A stretch of 64,000 nt of DNA, from the NCBI GenBank assembly GCA_003013855.2, contig PVNU02002850.1, forward strand, positions 1,674,001-1,738,000, in the 5' to 3' direction. The stretch is from Liriodendron chinense. Its lineage: Eukaryota > Streptophyta > Magnoliopsida > Magnoliales > Magnoliaceae. Below, one piece after another: positions 1-12,888 of this stretch. Within the stretch, counting starts at the first letter, position 1; every line of letters begins with the position of its first letter. Made by a program: the position numbers and the translations under genes. Under the pieces are notes generated by a model, which saw nothing but the letters and a program-made list of their open reading frames with translations, was not told the origin of the DNA and did no database searches.

Positions 1-1130
1 CATATCCTTTTAAATATTATACATAATCTTACATTTTATTGTACACTTACATTTGAATACTTCGAGTTAATGTCATAAGAACTTGGCGTTTTAATCCCGG
101 GTCTTGCATCCACTGCTAGCATCCACAAAGACCTAAAAATATGGGGAATAAGCAACATGTGGAGGAATACTATTGTGCAAAAATAATTTTGCATCTACCT
201 TTTTAGGATTATCTACAATTTGCTTTGACCATATATGCTTCAATTTTTTTTGCGTGCTACTGGCCTTCTTAGATACCGTCTCATCACTAAGAGCTCTCTC
301 TCCTCATAGAGATTGTGAATGGGGGGGAGGTTAGGCTGAGAAGGTTGTGGCTCTCGTCGTTGTGTGCTAAAGGCATGTCGACCCCCCTCCCCCAAATAAT
401 CCTCTGTTGCCACACCCACTATCAATACCGCTCCCCCCACCCACATCATGAACTGAACCGGTCCTCCCAAATATTTGATGCTGTTCCTGATCCCCACGTT
501 GACTTTGTAAACTTTCCCTCCTCACAATCGTCATCTCCCTATCTAAATCCTTTCCCGACTTAATGTCCTCATCAACCAGTTGTGTAGGAACCACAAACAT
601 TTATTCTCTATATGCATCAAGTATAGCCTTTTTCTCATTCTCCCTCATCGCATTTTTACCTTTGATTTCTTTTAAGTTTTTCCTCGTCTCCTTCCTTACT
701 TCGTGAGGGACATTTGCACCCCTTGAAACTTAACCCTTTTGATGGGCCGAGTGTTGTTTTAATCGGGTTATGCCTTTGCTCTCACTTCTGCTGCAAAATT
801 TGCACATTATTTGTTGTCTACTCCAACATATCTTTACCTCATATTTCTACCCTACATCTTCGTTCTCATTTCCAGCCATCCCCAACAAATACAACAATGG
901 TCAATATACAATAGCAGACAATGCCTCGGCACAAAGCTATGAACGCCAAAATAAAGAGAATGTGTTGTAAATTTGCATAATGAACTAAAAAACTAAACAT
1001 ATATTTAGCACAATAATTTTTATCATGCATCATTAGCTAATTACAAATTGCATTTGAAAGAATTTTTTTTCTTAAAAATCAAAACAAATTTTGATTTTCC
1101 CCAAATCGGGTCCCCAACAATTCCCCAAAT
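1..1130. other. Intergenic DNA, no recognisable gene
   Basis: Overlapping short open frames exist on both strands around 240-600 but none has a domain or splice context I recognise. The minus-strand frame at 367-600 ends in a glycine-rich stretch that could be a transposase tail; this is a guess only. The rest is AT-rich. Confidence 0.5.
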
Positions 1131-1137
1131 CTATAAT

Positions 1138-1203
1138 CAGACCTGGTGTAGATCTGATAGAAATACCTTGATATGCATTACATTCCAACAGATTCGATAA
1201 AAA

Positions 1204-1262
<59 letters not shown>

Positions 1263-1500
1263 AATTCTAGAAAAAGGAACATACAATTCTTAAAAAAAAA
1301 ACTACAAAACCCTGATCAGGTCTGCACTAGATCTGATCGGAAATAACCCCCAAAGCATTTCATTAGATTTAAGAAAAGAAAAAAAGAAAAAAAAAACATT
1401 TCCAGAATTTCCAGAAATTTAGACAAATTTCAAAAAAAAAAAGAAGTTAAAATTTCCGTTTAAATCTGATGTAGATCTGATCGGAAATGCCCTCCCATGC
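1138..1500. repeat. Three degenerate copies of a short repeat
   Basis: The string TAGATCTGATCGGAAAT or close variants occurs near 1150, 1330 and 1475, each followed by a similar C-rich word and an A-rich spacer, giving a period of roughly 150-180 bases. It looks like a decayed tandem repeat or internal repeats of an unidentified element. Function unknown. Confidence 0.5.
1204..1260. repeat. (TG)n/(TA)n microsatellite
   Basis: A short TG run passes into about 24 uninterrupted TA dinucleotides. Simple sequence repeat. Confidence 0.95.
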
Positions 1501-1914
1501 AAGATCTGTGATTAGATTCAAAAGAAAAATGGGATTTCTGAAAAATATAGAAAAATCAGGCATAACTACAATTTTTTTTTTTTTTCCTCAAAATACAACA
1601 AATCAATCTCCAAAAGTATTGTTGGTAGATCTAGGCATAAAATGATGATTTAGATGGATTTGAACAAGAATAAAAAAAAGAGAAGATTTTTTAAACCTTT
1701 TTTCCGATTTTTTCAAAGCCGGCTCCAACCCCTTTGATTCTTCAAATCCACTGACAGATGCAATTTTGAGTAACTCAAAATTGCTGGAAATGTTGCCGAA
1801 AATCACTCTAATATGGTCTGTTGAAGTTATTTCAAACAAAGCAGAAGAGATGAAAGAGAGAGATCGAAAATGAGGAAAACCGGAGTCGGTTTGGAGCTTC
1901 TTATACCCTCATTG

Positions 1915-2110
1915 GTCTGACTGATAGGGGTACCAAATATCGGTACTGGTATGGCCCGATACAAACTGATACGGGGTCAAATTTTCGTATCAACCTGATA
2001 TGACCCTGTATTGCGTATTGTATCAAGCTGATACGGATACGATACACCCGTATCCCCTGACATGGTATGGATATTCATATCCATGATGGCGACTGCAAGT
2101 ATTCACTGAT
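1915..2110. repeat. Cluster of GATACGG/TATCAGC-type subrepeats
   Basis: Words such as TGATACGG, CGATAC and GTATC recur in both orientations at least eight times. Such subterminal repeats are typical of one end of a non-autonomous DNA transposon, but I could not find a convincing partner end. Confidence 0.35.
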
Positions 2111-2639
2111 GGCATACTGGTGCACATTGTAAGGATGAATACTACGAAAATTTTAGAGAGTACATGGCCTGATATAATAGCCTCATGACTTGCGTATAGA
2201 ACTGCAGAAGACGATCTTGTTAACATTGTAACTACATGTGGATTTGAGGTACCATTGTATATTTTTATTCCGTTTAGTACTTGGTTGCATCTTTTGTATT
2301 TTATTTCTTGTGTTGTATGCATTTGAATGATGAATTCATTTTGGAAACAATTGTATCACTTATGGCCTAATAATGCGTAGTTTTTTCCCATGAAAAATCG
2401 GAAATCACTCTGCATTTTAAGATATAATTGTTTCCTCATTTGCCTTTTAACATATCCTGAAGTTTCACAGAAAAATTCTATCTTCTTGAAGGTTCCCCAG
2501 TGTTTCCTTGGACTGCAATACATTATGTGATGCATACAATATTTTAGGATGTTTCATGATATTTTTCGTATCCCAAGAGGAGGACAACTGGTATTCCTGT
2601 CATGTCTTGTTTGAGGACTTCTACAGGTTAACCCTTACG

Positions 2640-3095
2640 AAAGGAGTTTGGTTGATCAATGCTTTAACCACAACATTGTTCCAATATTGTGGACTCCTCT
2701 ACCATGGAGAAACCGAAGGATGGTGAGATTGGCTCCTTATTTGGCAGTGATGTGGTCAATTTGGAAGGACTCTCAAAATAAGTTGGACAATTTAAGGAAA
2801 TCCGAAAACATGAGCATGAGAAGCAATTCATGAGCCTTATTTTTCTAGGGATTCTTGGTGTTGTGCGGAGTGACTTGCGAAGAGGTTGGCTTGAGGAAAT
2901 AAAAATTTGAGAGGTAGTGTTAATATTGCTTTGGATAGGTTTCCATATTCCACATGGATGTGGAAGCTTAATTTTGATGGCAGCTTGTGGTTAATCCAGT
3001 CACAAGTGCCCAACAATGATTAGGGGTATCATTTGGCATTGGGTGTGGTACTTGTAGAGTACTTGGTAGTCCTATAGGAGAGAGGCTCCGATGAG
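2640..3095 (+). pseudogene. Decayed LINE (non-LTR retrotransposon) 3' coding relic
   Basis: Two fragments resemble the C-terminal part of plant L1-type LINE ORF2. One is a tryptophan-rich stretch (LAVMWSIWKDSQNK, about 2728-2770), like the W-x2-W-K segment near the end of the reverse transcriptase/zf-RVT region. The other reads WKLNFDGS at 2961-2984, matching the start of the plant RNase H (RVT_3) domain, where the aspartate is catalytic. Stops and frame changes separate them, so this is a non-functional relic. The call rests on short motifs only. Confidence 0.4.
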
Positions 3096-3103
3096 GCCAA
3101 AAT

Positions 3104-3398
3104 AAGGGCTGTTTAGATGCACCTTCAAAAGAGGCATTTGACACTTGACCGGCATTTTGAGCCAAACCCTTGTTCACACTGCTCTTTTGGATGCACTCTC
3201 ACAAAACCCATCTCATCCTCACTCGGCAAAATAGGCTCTAAAAAACTGACTTGATAAAAACCAATCAAGTTGGTTTTCGTTGAGTTTAACTGAAAATGGA
3301 TATCCAATTAGATTGGTTTTTGTCAAGTTGACTGAAAAGCATGCATGAAAACCCCTTTTCGAAAATCCCTTCTGCAGAAATGTGTCCAAACGAGCCTG
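3104..3398. mobile_element. MITE with GGGCTGTTTAGATGCAC-type ends
   Basis: The left end reads GGGCTGTTTAGATGCACC. The right end, reverse complemented, reads GGCTCGTTTGGACACAT, giving an imperfect terminal inverted repeat. Inside, TGGTTTTTGTCAAGTT and its complement recur as an internal inverted repeat (3240-3340). The ends resemble the GTTTGGATGCA ends common in plant MITEs. A clean target duplication was not found, so the superfamily is not assigned. Confidence 0.5.
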
Positions 3399-3399
3399 A

Positions 3400-5284
3400 A
3401 GGACCTTATCAGTGGGATGAACTCATCCAACTGCAAGCCCTACCAACCAATTGTATGGAAATACTTAAATGACAACATGCAAGGGGATCTTGTATTGCTG
3501 AATAGTGCATCCGCCTTGCATAGATTAGGCATACAAGGTTTGTTTACATCCCTTTTTTAAGGATTTGATGAAGAACTTGGTGGGGATCAAGTGGCTGTTC
3601 ATCTATCTTTATCTTTCGAATCTCAGCCAAAGGCTCGTTTGTGTATATTTCTCATATGAATCTTATGTCTCTACTCTCTAGCTTTCACAAAGCCTCTAAT
3701 GGGATAAGATGAACACCTTTGGGGGATGAGTACTTGTGGAAATTGTCAAATTGGGTGAGGAAATTAGGGAGATGTAGGATTCCCGTTCTTTTCCTTTTCT
3801 CATATCCTTATGGAGAGATACTCAAGCCCATGCCTTGGGTAGGCAAGGGTTGTAGCTGCATTCTCTTTTTTTGTGGGAATTCCCCTTCTTTGCTCTAATC
3901 TCCTCTGTTTCCTAATAAAGTTTGTGTGTTATTTAAAAACTAAAATTCGGTTTCTCTGGTGTTCATTTTCTGCAGGCTTGTACTCGGCATACTCTCTTGT
4001 ACTTTTGGTGAATGTGCTCAGTTATTGCTTGGATTTTTCAGCGATTGCTTCCACATCCTCACTTCACCATTGGCCTTTTCAAAATTTGCGAAGATACCAC
4101 TGCCAAGTCAGGGACATGGTTAGATGTCTCCCCATAGCTTATCTTTAGTTGGCACCTATTGAACTAGGTGAACTCAACTTGTGGCAAGCCAAAGCCAACT
4201 CCTGTTTGCTTGGTTCCCATAGGAAGTTCCCGTACTTCAATTTGACACTACCATTTGACTGTGCATTTGTGGATGTTAATTACCATATGTGCTACTTAAT
4301 CCCTATACTCTTCCAAAATGTCTTCCAAACTATGGCTCCGAAACTTCTGATCTTAATTAGTTATCTTCTGGACATCATGCAACTTCACAACTTACGTGTT
4401 TCTCATCATCACTGCATTGTCATCACCACCATCATCATCACTATCGTCATTGTGTTGTCCAAGCTATTTGGAATCGACTTACAGTATTGGACATTGGAAA
4501 TCTCATGATTTCTTGGCAAAAGTTCAACAACCGGCTGCCTGCCTGACATTGACTGTGTTATAGGAAATCCTATGATTGCCTGGTGAGAAATCAACAAACC
4601 ATGGTGTTGGCGCTTCATCCAGCCTTTGTGACATCAATCCTCCTTTACCTAGGCTGTGAACCAGTTGGTGCGTCATCCATGGCATTTATATATAATAAAA
4701 GATCCTTCTTTAAGAAAAGGATCAACAACCGCAGAAGTACAATCCAGACTATCTCGAGTTCATGGAAGACCCACACAAAGTCCCTGTTTCCATCTTCTGA
4801 AAGTCCCTTTAGTGCTGATGTTGAAGTGGAGAGTCCTGTGTTTTGACATTGCCCCCTCAAAATATAACGTATATGCCATCTTTCAACAAATCAAATTTCA
4901 GTCTGTTTCTAAAAAGAAAGAAAAAGGAAATAAAAACATCCATGTCACAACTTTCTGCGAAAAATATCCTCCAGGTCCACTACGATGAATCTTTATATTG
5001 ATGTTTTTTCATAGACAGAATATGATATGCATAGATGTTCCTTTTAGTTAAAACTGTGACATTGATGATAGCCACCTAGAATGAATAGCCCCCCAATACA
5101 ATTCCTTCAAAAAGTCAAAGCAATATCATATGTAGTTCCCAGTAAAACTCGTGCATACTAAGTGCATGGAGCTACTGGATCCACTTGGCATGCAGCCGCA
5201 TGCTTTGTGTTGTTCCTATGATTTAATTCAAAGCCTCATGAATGAAGAACAAAAATAAATTCCTGTTAAAGTGCGAGTAGATCA
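3400..5284. other. Intergenic, no supported gene
   Basis: Several open frames of 60-119 codons are present on the plus strand (for example 4149-4508), but they show no domain, no repeat support and no splice-consistent extension. I regard them as chance frames. Confidence 0.5.
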
Positions 5285-5292
5285 GTTGGTTC

Positions 5293-5365
5293 CGAGGTAT
5301 TCAATAACAATAACGGTGCCCGTAACGGGCATTGCTGTTACCGTTACGACCATAACGGGGGTGTA
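5293..5365. repeat. Left terminal and subterminal repeats of the hAT element
   Basis: The terminal repeat is followed by repeated words GTAACGG, CGTTACGACC and ATAACGGG in both orientations. The right end (14605-14747) has the same word set, including CCGTTATGG and GTAACGTAAC. In the hAT family such repeats are transposase-binding sites; that role is inferred here. Confidence 0.65.
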
Positions 5366-6000
5366 ATGGTCAATTATTTTTTTCAAAAAATTCTGAAAAA
5401 ATATGGAAAAAATTCCATTTAATTAGAGGATTGCCAATATGTATTCTTTTCTCATTTTTAACATGTTTATGATGGCATATAGTCCACTCTTTGGTAAAAA
5501 TGTTGTCTCCTGACGATCTTCAATTGGTTATAAAATTCATATATTTGATTTTCTAAATATATTTTATCAGTGATTCTATAAAGATAAGATAATATTAGTA
5601 TTAATTAGACAATTGCTCGTCATATTCATGGATGTAAATAGAAAAAATAAGAAATATTATTATTATAATGAGATGTGATAGTTTATAGTATACAATTTGT
5701 GTGAATCACACATAGTCACATACATAACACCAACAATACTCTAATCACCACTAGAAAGAAAACCTTGCTTGCTGTGGTTGATCGACTTGTGTTGTCGTCG
5801 TCGTCATCCTGATGTGGCTGTGGCTGTGAAGGAGCTGCATATCCACAGTAACCACCAAGACTAGATCCTGTGGGGAAGACCAAATCAAGGAATCCTGAGG
5901 ATGATTGACCCCGATCCTTATTACCACTAGGTATTTGCTATGTGTAATCCAGGTAAGAATAAAATGAAGAATCGATAGATCACCTTTTCATTCACTGCAA
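5366..6000. other. hAT element interior, AT-rich, no intact frame
   Basis: An AT-rich stretch to about 5750 is followed by a GC-richer part (5760-5940) that may encode the last residues or 3' UTR of the minus-strand transposase. No frame is long enough to assign. Confidence 0.4.
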
Positions 6001-6004
6001 GTTT

Positions 6005-6452
6005 GTAGTTGATTTGTGGTGGAGTGTTCTTTTGTTAGCGGGAGTCTCTTGGTCCATGCCTTCCTCCGTCAACGATTTGTTTTGTAGCTGGCATGTGGAT
6101 TCAGGAGTGCTTTGGGGAAAAGGAAATGACGTATTATTCTTTTGGCTGTTCTATGGGTAGTTTGGGCAGAAAGAAACAATTGCTATTTTAGGAATCAATC
6201 TTCATATGCAGTTGCGGTTTTTTCTACGATCTTTATGCTATTTAGGGATTGGGCCCCTTGAGTTTGGGGCTGTCTGTATCTTGGTTTGGGGCGTCTGCTA
6301 TAGCCTTCTCCTTTTTTCCCTTTTCTGTTTCTTTTCATTTTTTGGGCCTTGCACCCCCCCCCACCCCCCCCCCCCCCCCCCCTTTTTTTTCCTGTTTCGT
6401 CTATGTACTTTTGCCGTTTCAGCTTTTTAATAAATTTTCTTCTCTCTTAAAA
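6005..6452 (+). mobile_element. 5'-truncated LINE 3' end
   Basis: Translation around 6140-6300 gives an LWVVWAERNNCYFRN-like segment. This matches the conserved W-x2-W-x-E-R-N motif near the C-terminus of plant LINE ORF2 (zf-RVT region). It is followed by a T/C-rich 3' region with a run of Cs near 6354-6380, an AATAAA-like signal (about 6429) and a short A tail at about 6447-6453. The 5' boundary is approximate and no target duplication was confirmed. It interrupts the 3' flank of the duplicated transposase segment. Confidence 0.6.
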
Positions 6453-6454
6453 AA

Positions 6455-8419
6455 AGTGTTAGATGACATCCCATATTCACCATAGCCATACCTATACCTC
6501 TACTCTTGGCCTTAGTACTGCTTGTACTGAGACTATGAGTGAGACTAGGACGATGTAGAGCTTGGAATTGGATCCGGATATTTGTATCCTGTATATTGAT
6601 TGTATGCTCCAACAGGACTAGTCCAACATGAATGCTTGCAATAGGATATGTATAACCATATAACTCATCGTATCCATATCCATAGGTAGCAGCGGTTTGA
6701 TGTCCTTCGGGCGCTCCATCACCTGCTGTGCCACTAGTGCTAGCCTCTTTCTGATGCTCTCCTTGTGCTCCTGGTTGGTCATACAGTGACTCAGTGCACT
6801 CATACATATGGCCTCTAGTCCGTCGATGTTGATCAACCTCATGATGTGCAGACGGTTGTGTGGTGGCAACACTAGTAGCAAGATCAGTATCATCATCATC
6901 ATTGTTGCCACTGTCATTCGTGTCGATTTCTTCACTGTTGCTGCTGCTTATCTTCTCTTGAAGAGGGAGAGACCTCTCTAGATACAAGACAGATGCACGA
7001 CTGTTGCTGTGCTATGCGTATTTCTGGATCATTGATCTCAATTTTTTCACTGTCTTCTTTTACATGTTTCTCTCTTACCTCTAACCAAAGTAGTACTGGG
7101 TCATCCTCATAGTAAATATGGTCCAAGTTTATTGGACAGAAGTCGCCCTCTTCAACTAAATTCATCATACACCATGAATTCCAAAATCACAGCTTCATGT
7201 TGTAATGCATATAAACGAGCCGGTCCAACATCCTAGTTTGTATTTTATTTCTATTCTTTGTATGAATGAGTGCAAAACAACTGCAGTTCTTCTCATAGCC
7301 AGTGTTCGAATTATTTCCGATATTATCGAAATATCCCTGATATTATCTCTATTTTTAGGTCAGCAATACCAATAACACTGGTAGCGATACCGATAACATT
7401 GACAATATAAAAAATTCTAGGTGTCAGTGATGTATCACTAAATATCGCCAATGTATCGATATCTTCAATATATTCAACTGTGTAAATTCCAGGTGTTGTT
7501 TGTATTGCCAATGCATTGATACTGCTACTGTATCGCCAATATTTTTTACTGTGTAAATTCCAGGTGTCACTTGTATTGTTAATGTATCTGCAATATTTCG
7601 ATGATATTGCTAATGTATCAATATTGCCAAAAATTTGTATATTAAAAAATTCCCATTTCATATTTTTTATGGGCTCATGGTTGTATGCAACGTTCAATTT
7701 ATCAACAATAATACTGATAATATCACAATAATATTGATAATATCACGATAGTATCATTATCGCAACATGGTAATAACAAGACCACAATTTTTAGTTTCTT
7801 TTTCAGTTATGTTGACAATTTGTTGGGAAATATCACCTGTTGACGGTATTATGAAATATCAGTGGATGTTTGGATGGAAGGTAAGATATTGGATAGATAG
7901 ATGGGATGGGTGAGATGATTGGACTGATTTCTTACAGCAGCACATGCTTTTAGGCCCCCATTAAATAGAAACGTATTATGTATGCATTCTTTCTGCAAAT
8001 TTTTTTATTCCTAAATATGCAAATATGTGTATTTTTATCATCTTCTGAGGTTTCGCTGAAAAATTCTACCATTTTTCCCATTTCCCCTCGTTTCCAGTTA
8101 TCAGCGATATCGATATTGTTTCCGTATCCCTAACTAGCGAAACTTGTAGCGATACCGAAACTTCGAACACAGTCACAGCTAGAGGAATAAGTTCTCTGGC
8201 TCAGAACTTTGATTGCAATTGACTTGAGAGTTGGTGCACTCTCCCTATAATGCATCCACTAATCAGTTGTATAGGGAAAAAATAAAAAATACTTACATTG
8301 ATTAGTTTGTAAACTATCGGGCTCTCTTATCTTAGATTGCACAATTTGTAGAATAATGCCAATATTAGTAATAACCAATGTTTTAAATAGTGGTAGCGTG
8401 TTACGTAGCATTCAACTCT
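6455..8419 (-). pseudogene. hAT transposase 3' part, duplicate copy A
   Basis: This is a second copy of the C-terminal coding region found at 8420-9449. It encodes, on the minus strand, the PINLDHIYYEDDP segment (7060-7150) that follows the hAT dimerisation domain and a low-complexity acidic/serine tail. The coding match is split by an 873-bp MITE (7300-8172) that copy B lacks. The copy ends at about 8419 inside the first 45 bases of another MITE (8375-8419), whose full form lies at 9405-10196. The duplication therefore happened after that MITE arrived and before the 7300 MITE did. Confidence 0.65.
7300..8172. mobile_element. MITE with CAGTGTTCGAA ends (873 bp)
   Basis: The left end is CAGTGTTCGAA; the right end reads, in complement, CTGTGTTCGAA. 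It is flanked by TCATAGC (7293-7299) and TCACAGC (8173-8179), a 7-base near-identical target duplication. The uninterrupted sequence at 9200-9215 in the sister copy confirms the empty site. The interior is AT-rich with degenerate repeats of a word set that includes GTGTAAATTCCAGGTGT. It has no coding capacity. Confidence 0.75.
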
Positions 8420-11400
8420 CTGCTTGTACTGAGACTGTGAGTGAGACTAGGATGATGTAGAGCTTGGAATTGGATCTGGATATCTTTATCCCGTATATTG
8501 ACTGTATGCTCAAACAGGACTAGTCCAACATGAATGCCCGCAATAGGATATGTATACCCATATGAGATATGACTCATCATATTCATATCCATAAGTAGCA
8601 GCGATTTGATGTCCTCTGGGTGCTCCATCTACTTATGTGCCACTAGTGCTAGCCTCTTTCTGATGCTCTCCCTATGCTCCTGGCTGGTCATATAGTGACT
8701 CAGTGTACTTGTACGTATGGCCTCTAGTAAGTCGATGCCGATCGACCTCATGATGTGCAGACAGTTGTGTGGTGGCAACACTAGTATCAGGATCAGTAGC
8801 ATCATCATCATTGCTACCACTGTCATTCGTGTCGGTTTCTTCACTGTCGTTGCTGGTTATCTTCTCTTGAAGAGGTAAAGACCTCTCCGGATACAAGACA
8901 GATGCATGACTGTTGCTGTGCTACACGTATTTCTGGATCATTGATCTTGATTTCTTCATTGTCTTCTTCTACCCGTTTCTCTCTTACCTTTAACCAAACT
9001 AGTAGTGGGTCATCCTCATCGTAAATGTGGTCCAAGTTGATTGGACAAAAGTAGCCCTCTTCAACTAAATTTGTCATACGCCATGAATTCTGCAATCGCA
9101 ACTTCATGTTGTAATGCATATAAATGAGCTGGTCTAACATCCTGGTCTGTATTCTATTTCTATTCTTTGTATGAATGAGCGCAAAACAACTGCAGTTCTT
9201 CTTACAGCTAGAGGAAGAAGTTCTCTGGCTCAGAACTTTGATTGCAATTAACTTAAGAGTTGGTGCACTCTCCCTATAATGCATCCACCAATCAGCTGTA
9301 TAGAGAAAAAATAAAAAAATACTTGCATTGATTAATTTGTGAACTATCAGGCTCTCTAATATTAGATTGTACAATTTGTAGAATAATGCCAATATTAGTA
9401 ATAACCAATGTTTTAAATAGCAGTAGCGTGTTACGTAGCGTTCAACCCTCTATAGCATGTAGCGTAAGCTACACGATACTTTTATTTTTTAATTTAAATA
9501 TAGGAAAAATATGATAAATAGTAAGAAAAAAATAAAAAAAATATAAAAATGCCTAAAAGATGATTAATTTTTTCAAGTATGAGCATATTCAAATAAGTTA
9601 TTTATTATCATTTATCAAAAGCCAATCCATATATAAAGTCATAAATCAAATTAAATAATTATTACATCAACAACTTTCTAAGCAAATCATTTTAATTTTT
9701 TTGAATCAAACCAATCCCATAGGTTAAGAGTATTAAGTACAATATATATGTCATCTATACAAAGAGGAACCCTCTATTGAAACCCTTTTTCTTTTAAGTT
9801 CCATTTTAAAGGTTTTTTAGTGTGTGAGTTTCACACCAACTTTAACAAAGGATCACCACCATTTTAAGTGAAAGTAAACAAAGAAAGGTTTAATTTTAAC
9901 TTTACATTTAAGGCTTTTTTTTTTTTTAATTTTTTTTAATTTTTCATAATATGAGTTCTACACCATTTTTAACAAACAAAAGTAAAATAAGTAAATAAAT
10001 GTTCTTGCCACTCTTTTAAAAATAATGAAAAAACAAACAATACATTGTAGCATACGCTACAAATGCTACACGCTATGTAGCTGTAGTGTTCACTATAAGG
10101 GATTTACGCTATTTAGCTATGCTACGTAGCGTACGGCATCGCTATGCTACGTAGCGTACACTATCACTATGCTACGGACGCTATTTGAAACACTGGTAAT
10201 AACTATAACTAATAAAAATATAAAATGTTAGTTTATTACCTGGAGGAATTTGAAAGATTACCTTTTGTGCAATGGTGTTGGAGAAACTACCTAGGCGTAG
10301 TGTATATATTTCCAACCGTGGAGTGGACGATACATAATACATTACAAAGTTAAATACTTTAAACTTTAAAGCATGGACATAATAAAATTAAAGACTAAAG
10401 ACTTTCACAATCACAAGTGTACTTACTTCATTTAACACCCTTATTTGCATATCTAAGTTGGGCTCTAATCTTTTTATAGCATTCTTAAGCCCGTTACGAA
10501 CCTCCTCATCCTCAGTATATGATTGAGCATATCTGTATCTTAGATTTAAAATGTATCTTACATTACAAATTTGCAATAATGAATTAGTATCCATTAACTT
10601 ATTTACTGGGTCAAAGACGAGAAGGATAAGTGCATAACAAAGAGTTTACCTACTGCATGAAGATGATGATATAGCTGCTTTGTCCAACGCTTGTCGATCA
10701 TTTTCCAGTAAATCATATAGTGTTTACAATCCCGCTGGATAGCAAGCTTTGCCTTATCCATGGCGTCGTAGAGGAAGCCCATGGTAAGTACTTTGTCCGA
10801 TTCGACAAAACAAAGGAGTCTTATTAATGGTTCCTTCACCTTCAGGATATTTGCAACTTTTTTCCTATATACGTTATCCCTTATAGTTGCCACAACATTG
10901 ACCGGTCTCCCTAATGTCTTCTTCCTGTATTTTGTATTGAGCTAATCTCGTGAAGCAAACATCTTAGACAATTCTCTCCGATGCTCATATAAACTTTTAA
11001 GGGCTATAAAGTTTGTCGCAGTCCTATGAAGCTCTTCCCTCTTTGTGTACTTACTCATTATGGCAACAACGAGGTTGTGGTTGTAGATGAATGTTGTTAC
11101 TTCCCTTACCCTTTCAACCAATATTATGACATTCGCCCTCTTTCCAATATCTTCTAATATGAGGTGAATGCAGTGCGCGACACATGGTGACCAGGACAAA
11201 TTTGGTCTTCTTTCCATTAACTTTTTTCCCACTGCCTTGTATGTTGCTTCACTGTCGGTTATAATTTGCACTACATTTGCCTCTCCAACCTCATCCACCA
11301 TCTTATCCATAAGTTGAATATATAATCTACATTCTTGATTTCCGCTAATGCATCAATTGAGTTATGGAATATTGTACCTAAGTGGCAATACATCATGAAA

Positions 11401-12376
11401 TTGACCATGCTATGTTTGATTGGGCCAGTCCAACCATCACACGTATTAGTGCATCCTCTTATCTGCCATATGGGTTTAAAGGAGGTGACATACACTTTCA
11501 CATCTTCATATTCTGCATCCATTCACTTCCCCTTAATTTCACGAGTTGTGGGAGCCTTAACTCCTTCGCCTGCCTCTACCGCTACATCAATCATCACTTG
11601 CCAGTATGGGGAGGTGACAATGTTTGGAGGTATGTTGCCATGTATAAATAGCTTTGCTGTTGCCCTCCCAAGTTTCTCAACTGCAGTTCTCGTCCACATT
11701 TGTTTGATTTTATTTTTTCCTGTTTTGTTGTTTCCTTTGAGAATTGGATCACATGACGGCCTCCCGGGCTCTACAACATTATCATCCACATCTTCCACAA
11801 GAACATGTCGTGATTCCCTTTAGCTAAAGGCATGCTGCAAACCACTAAACATATCCCCACTTCCACCACCACTTGCACTCCCACCGCCTCCCCTACATCA
11901 CGTACAGACCCCCTATCACCAAACATACGTCAACGCTGCTCATCTTCACGGACGGATTGTATACCCTCTCTCCTTATTAATATGACCTCCTGATTAGAAT
12001 CATCACCAGACTCAACAATATCATCTAGACCAACACCCGTGTAGTCAGGTCCAGGTCAGAACATTTCTTGTTGGGCCGCATCAAGAGCATCCCGTTTTCT
12101 CTTTTGGACCGCACTTTTTTTTTTTTTTATTTCACCTCTTGCAAATTCTGCTGCATCAATAACATTATTTTTTTAGAATGCTAGGGAACCCCGCAATTGG
12201 TCCTTTTTGATGTGCCAAATGTTGCTTCACTCGTGTGATTCCTCCAGTTATTAGTTTGCCATAGTAGTTGCACTTCATGGCGTGCCTACCCCTACCTACT
12301 CTCTCACAATATTGCTGCCCAATATCATTACTTTTGTGTTGGCCAATTGATGCGGACATCAAGCCCTTTAGGGTTT
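8420..12376 (-). pseudogene. hAT transposase (BED finger, DUF659, hAT C-terminal dimerisation)
   Basis: Read from 12362 downward. 12362-12165 encodes a BED-type zinc-finger region (MKCNYYG then VKQHLAH; the usual first CxxC cysteine pair is altered to C-x2-Y). 11798-11523 encodes the segment before DUF659 (SPYWQVMIDVAVEAGEG). 11522-10942, across a frameshift near 11300, encodes DUF659 (TNTCDGWTG, then QIITDSEATYKAVGKKL, CVAHCIHLILEDIGK). 10893-10388 encodes the middle of the RNase H-like transposase fold. 9330-9040 encodes the C-terminal dimerisation domain (ADWWMHYRESAP, LSQRTSSSSCKKNCS, LIYMHYNMKLRLQN). Several frameshifts, a MITE (9405-10196) in an intron or coding gap, and a solo LTR just upstream of the start show the gene is dead. 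It belongs to the large plant hAT/DUF659 group. The last exon region is duplicated at 6455-8419. Confidence 0.8.
9405..10196. mobile_element. MITE with CCA(A/G)TGTTT(T/C)AAATAGC ends (792 bp)
   Basis: The left end reads CCAATGTTTTAAATAGC; the right end in complement reads CCAGTGTTTCAAATAGC. It is flanked by a perfect TAATAA repeat (9399-9404 and 10197-10202). Near both ends there are many copies of TACGTAGC and GTAGCGTA in inverted orientation. The centre is AT-rich and non-coding. The first 45 bases recur at 8375-8419 through tandem duplication. Confidence 0.75.
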
Positions 12377-12555
12377 ATTAGTGTAGGAGGCGAGCAACGC
12401 ACGCATCTCTTTGGCTCGATGAAGGGCTTGGATCATTCGTGACGACATGAGCAACATTGAAGGCCCTACGCATGTGGTTTGACACATAGAAGACCCCACA
12501 ATGGGAAGACACGTGTGTAGGATGATGAAGACCCGACTGGGTAGTTTTCATTGTC

Positions 12556-12680
12556 TTCGGGCGCCCGACCACTATTCATTGGCCGCCCGATCGGGCGCCC
12601 GAAAGTCATCCGTTTTTATGATTTGGTCGCTGGACATTTTTGGCCATCTTCAGGCGACCGATCGGCGCCTGACGTCCCGC
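12556..12680. promoter_or_regulatory. GC-rich palindrome cluster in solo LTR U3
   Basis: CGGGCGCCCG occurs twice, the second time within GCCCGATCGGGCGCCCG, and a diverged form, GCGACCGATCGGCGCC, follows at about 12650. These are self-complementary words. The block lies about 90 bp upstream of the TATA-like element at 12770, the same relative position as the GACCGGTC arrays of other LTRs in this window. Confidence 0.5.
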
Positions 12681-12844
12681 CCAACGCCTGCGCAAGTTAT
12701 TTTTTTGATATGTTTTTTTTTTTTACTTAAGTTCAATGATATCTTAATCTTTTCTTTTTTCATAGTGCTTATTTAAGAGAGTTAAGCCCTAAACTCGAAT
12801 TTAGTTTTGATTATTGAATGAAAAACCTTTTGGTTGTCTCCTCA

Positions 12845-12850
<6 letters not shown>

Positions 12851-12886
<36 letters not shown>
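12851..12886. repeat. (CT)n microsatellite
   Basis: Uninterrupted CT dinucleotides just downstream of the TATA-like element of the solo LTR. Confidence 0.95.

Positions 12887-12888
<2 letters not shown>

Noticed and set aside
4149..4508. 119-codon frame on the plus strand
   Set aside because: Begins at a non-ATG codon, contains low-complexity isoleucine/threonine codons from an ATC/CAT repeat, and has no family resemblance.
6354..6382. Proline-rich frame over a C run
   Set aside because: Artefact of a homopolymer in the LINE 3' region.
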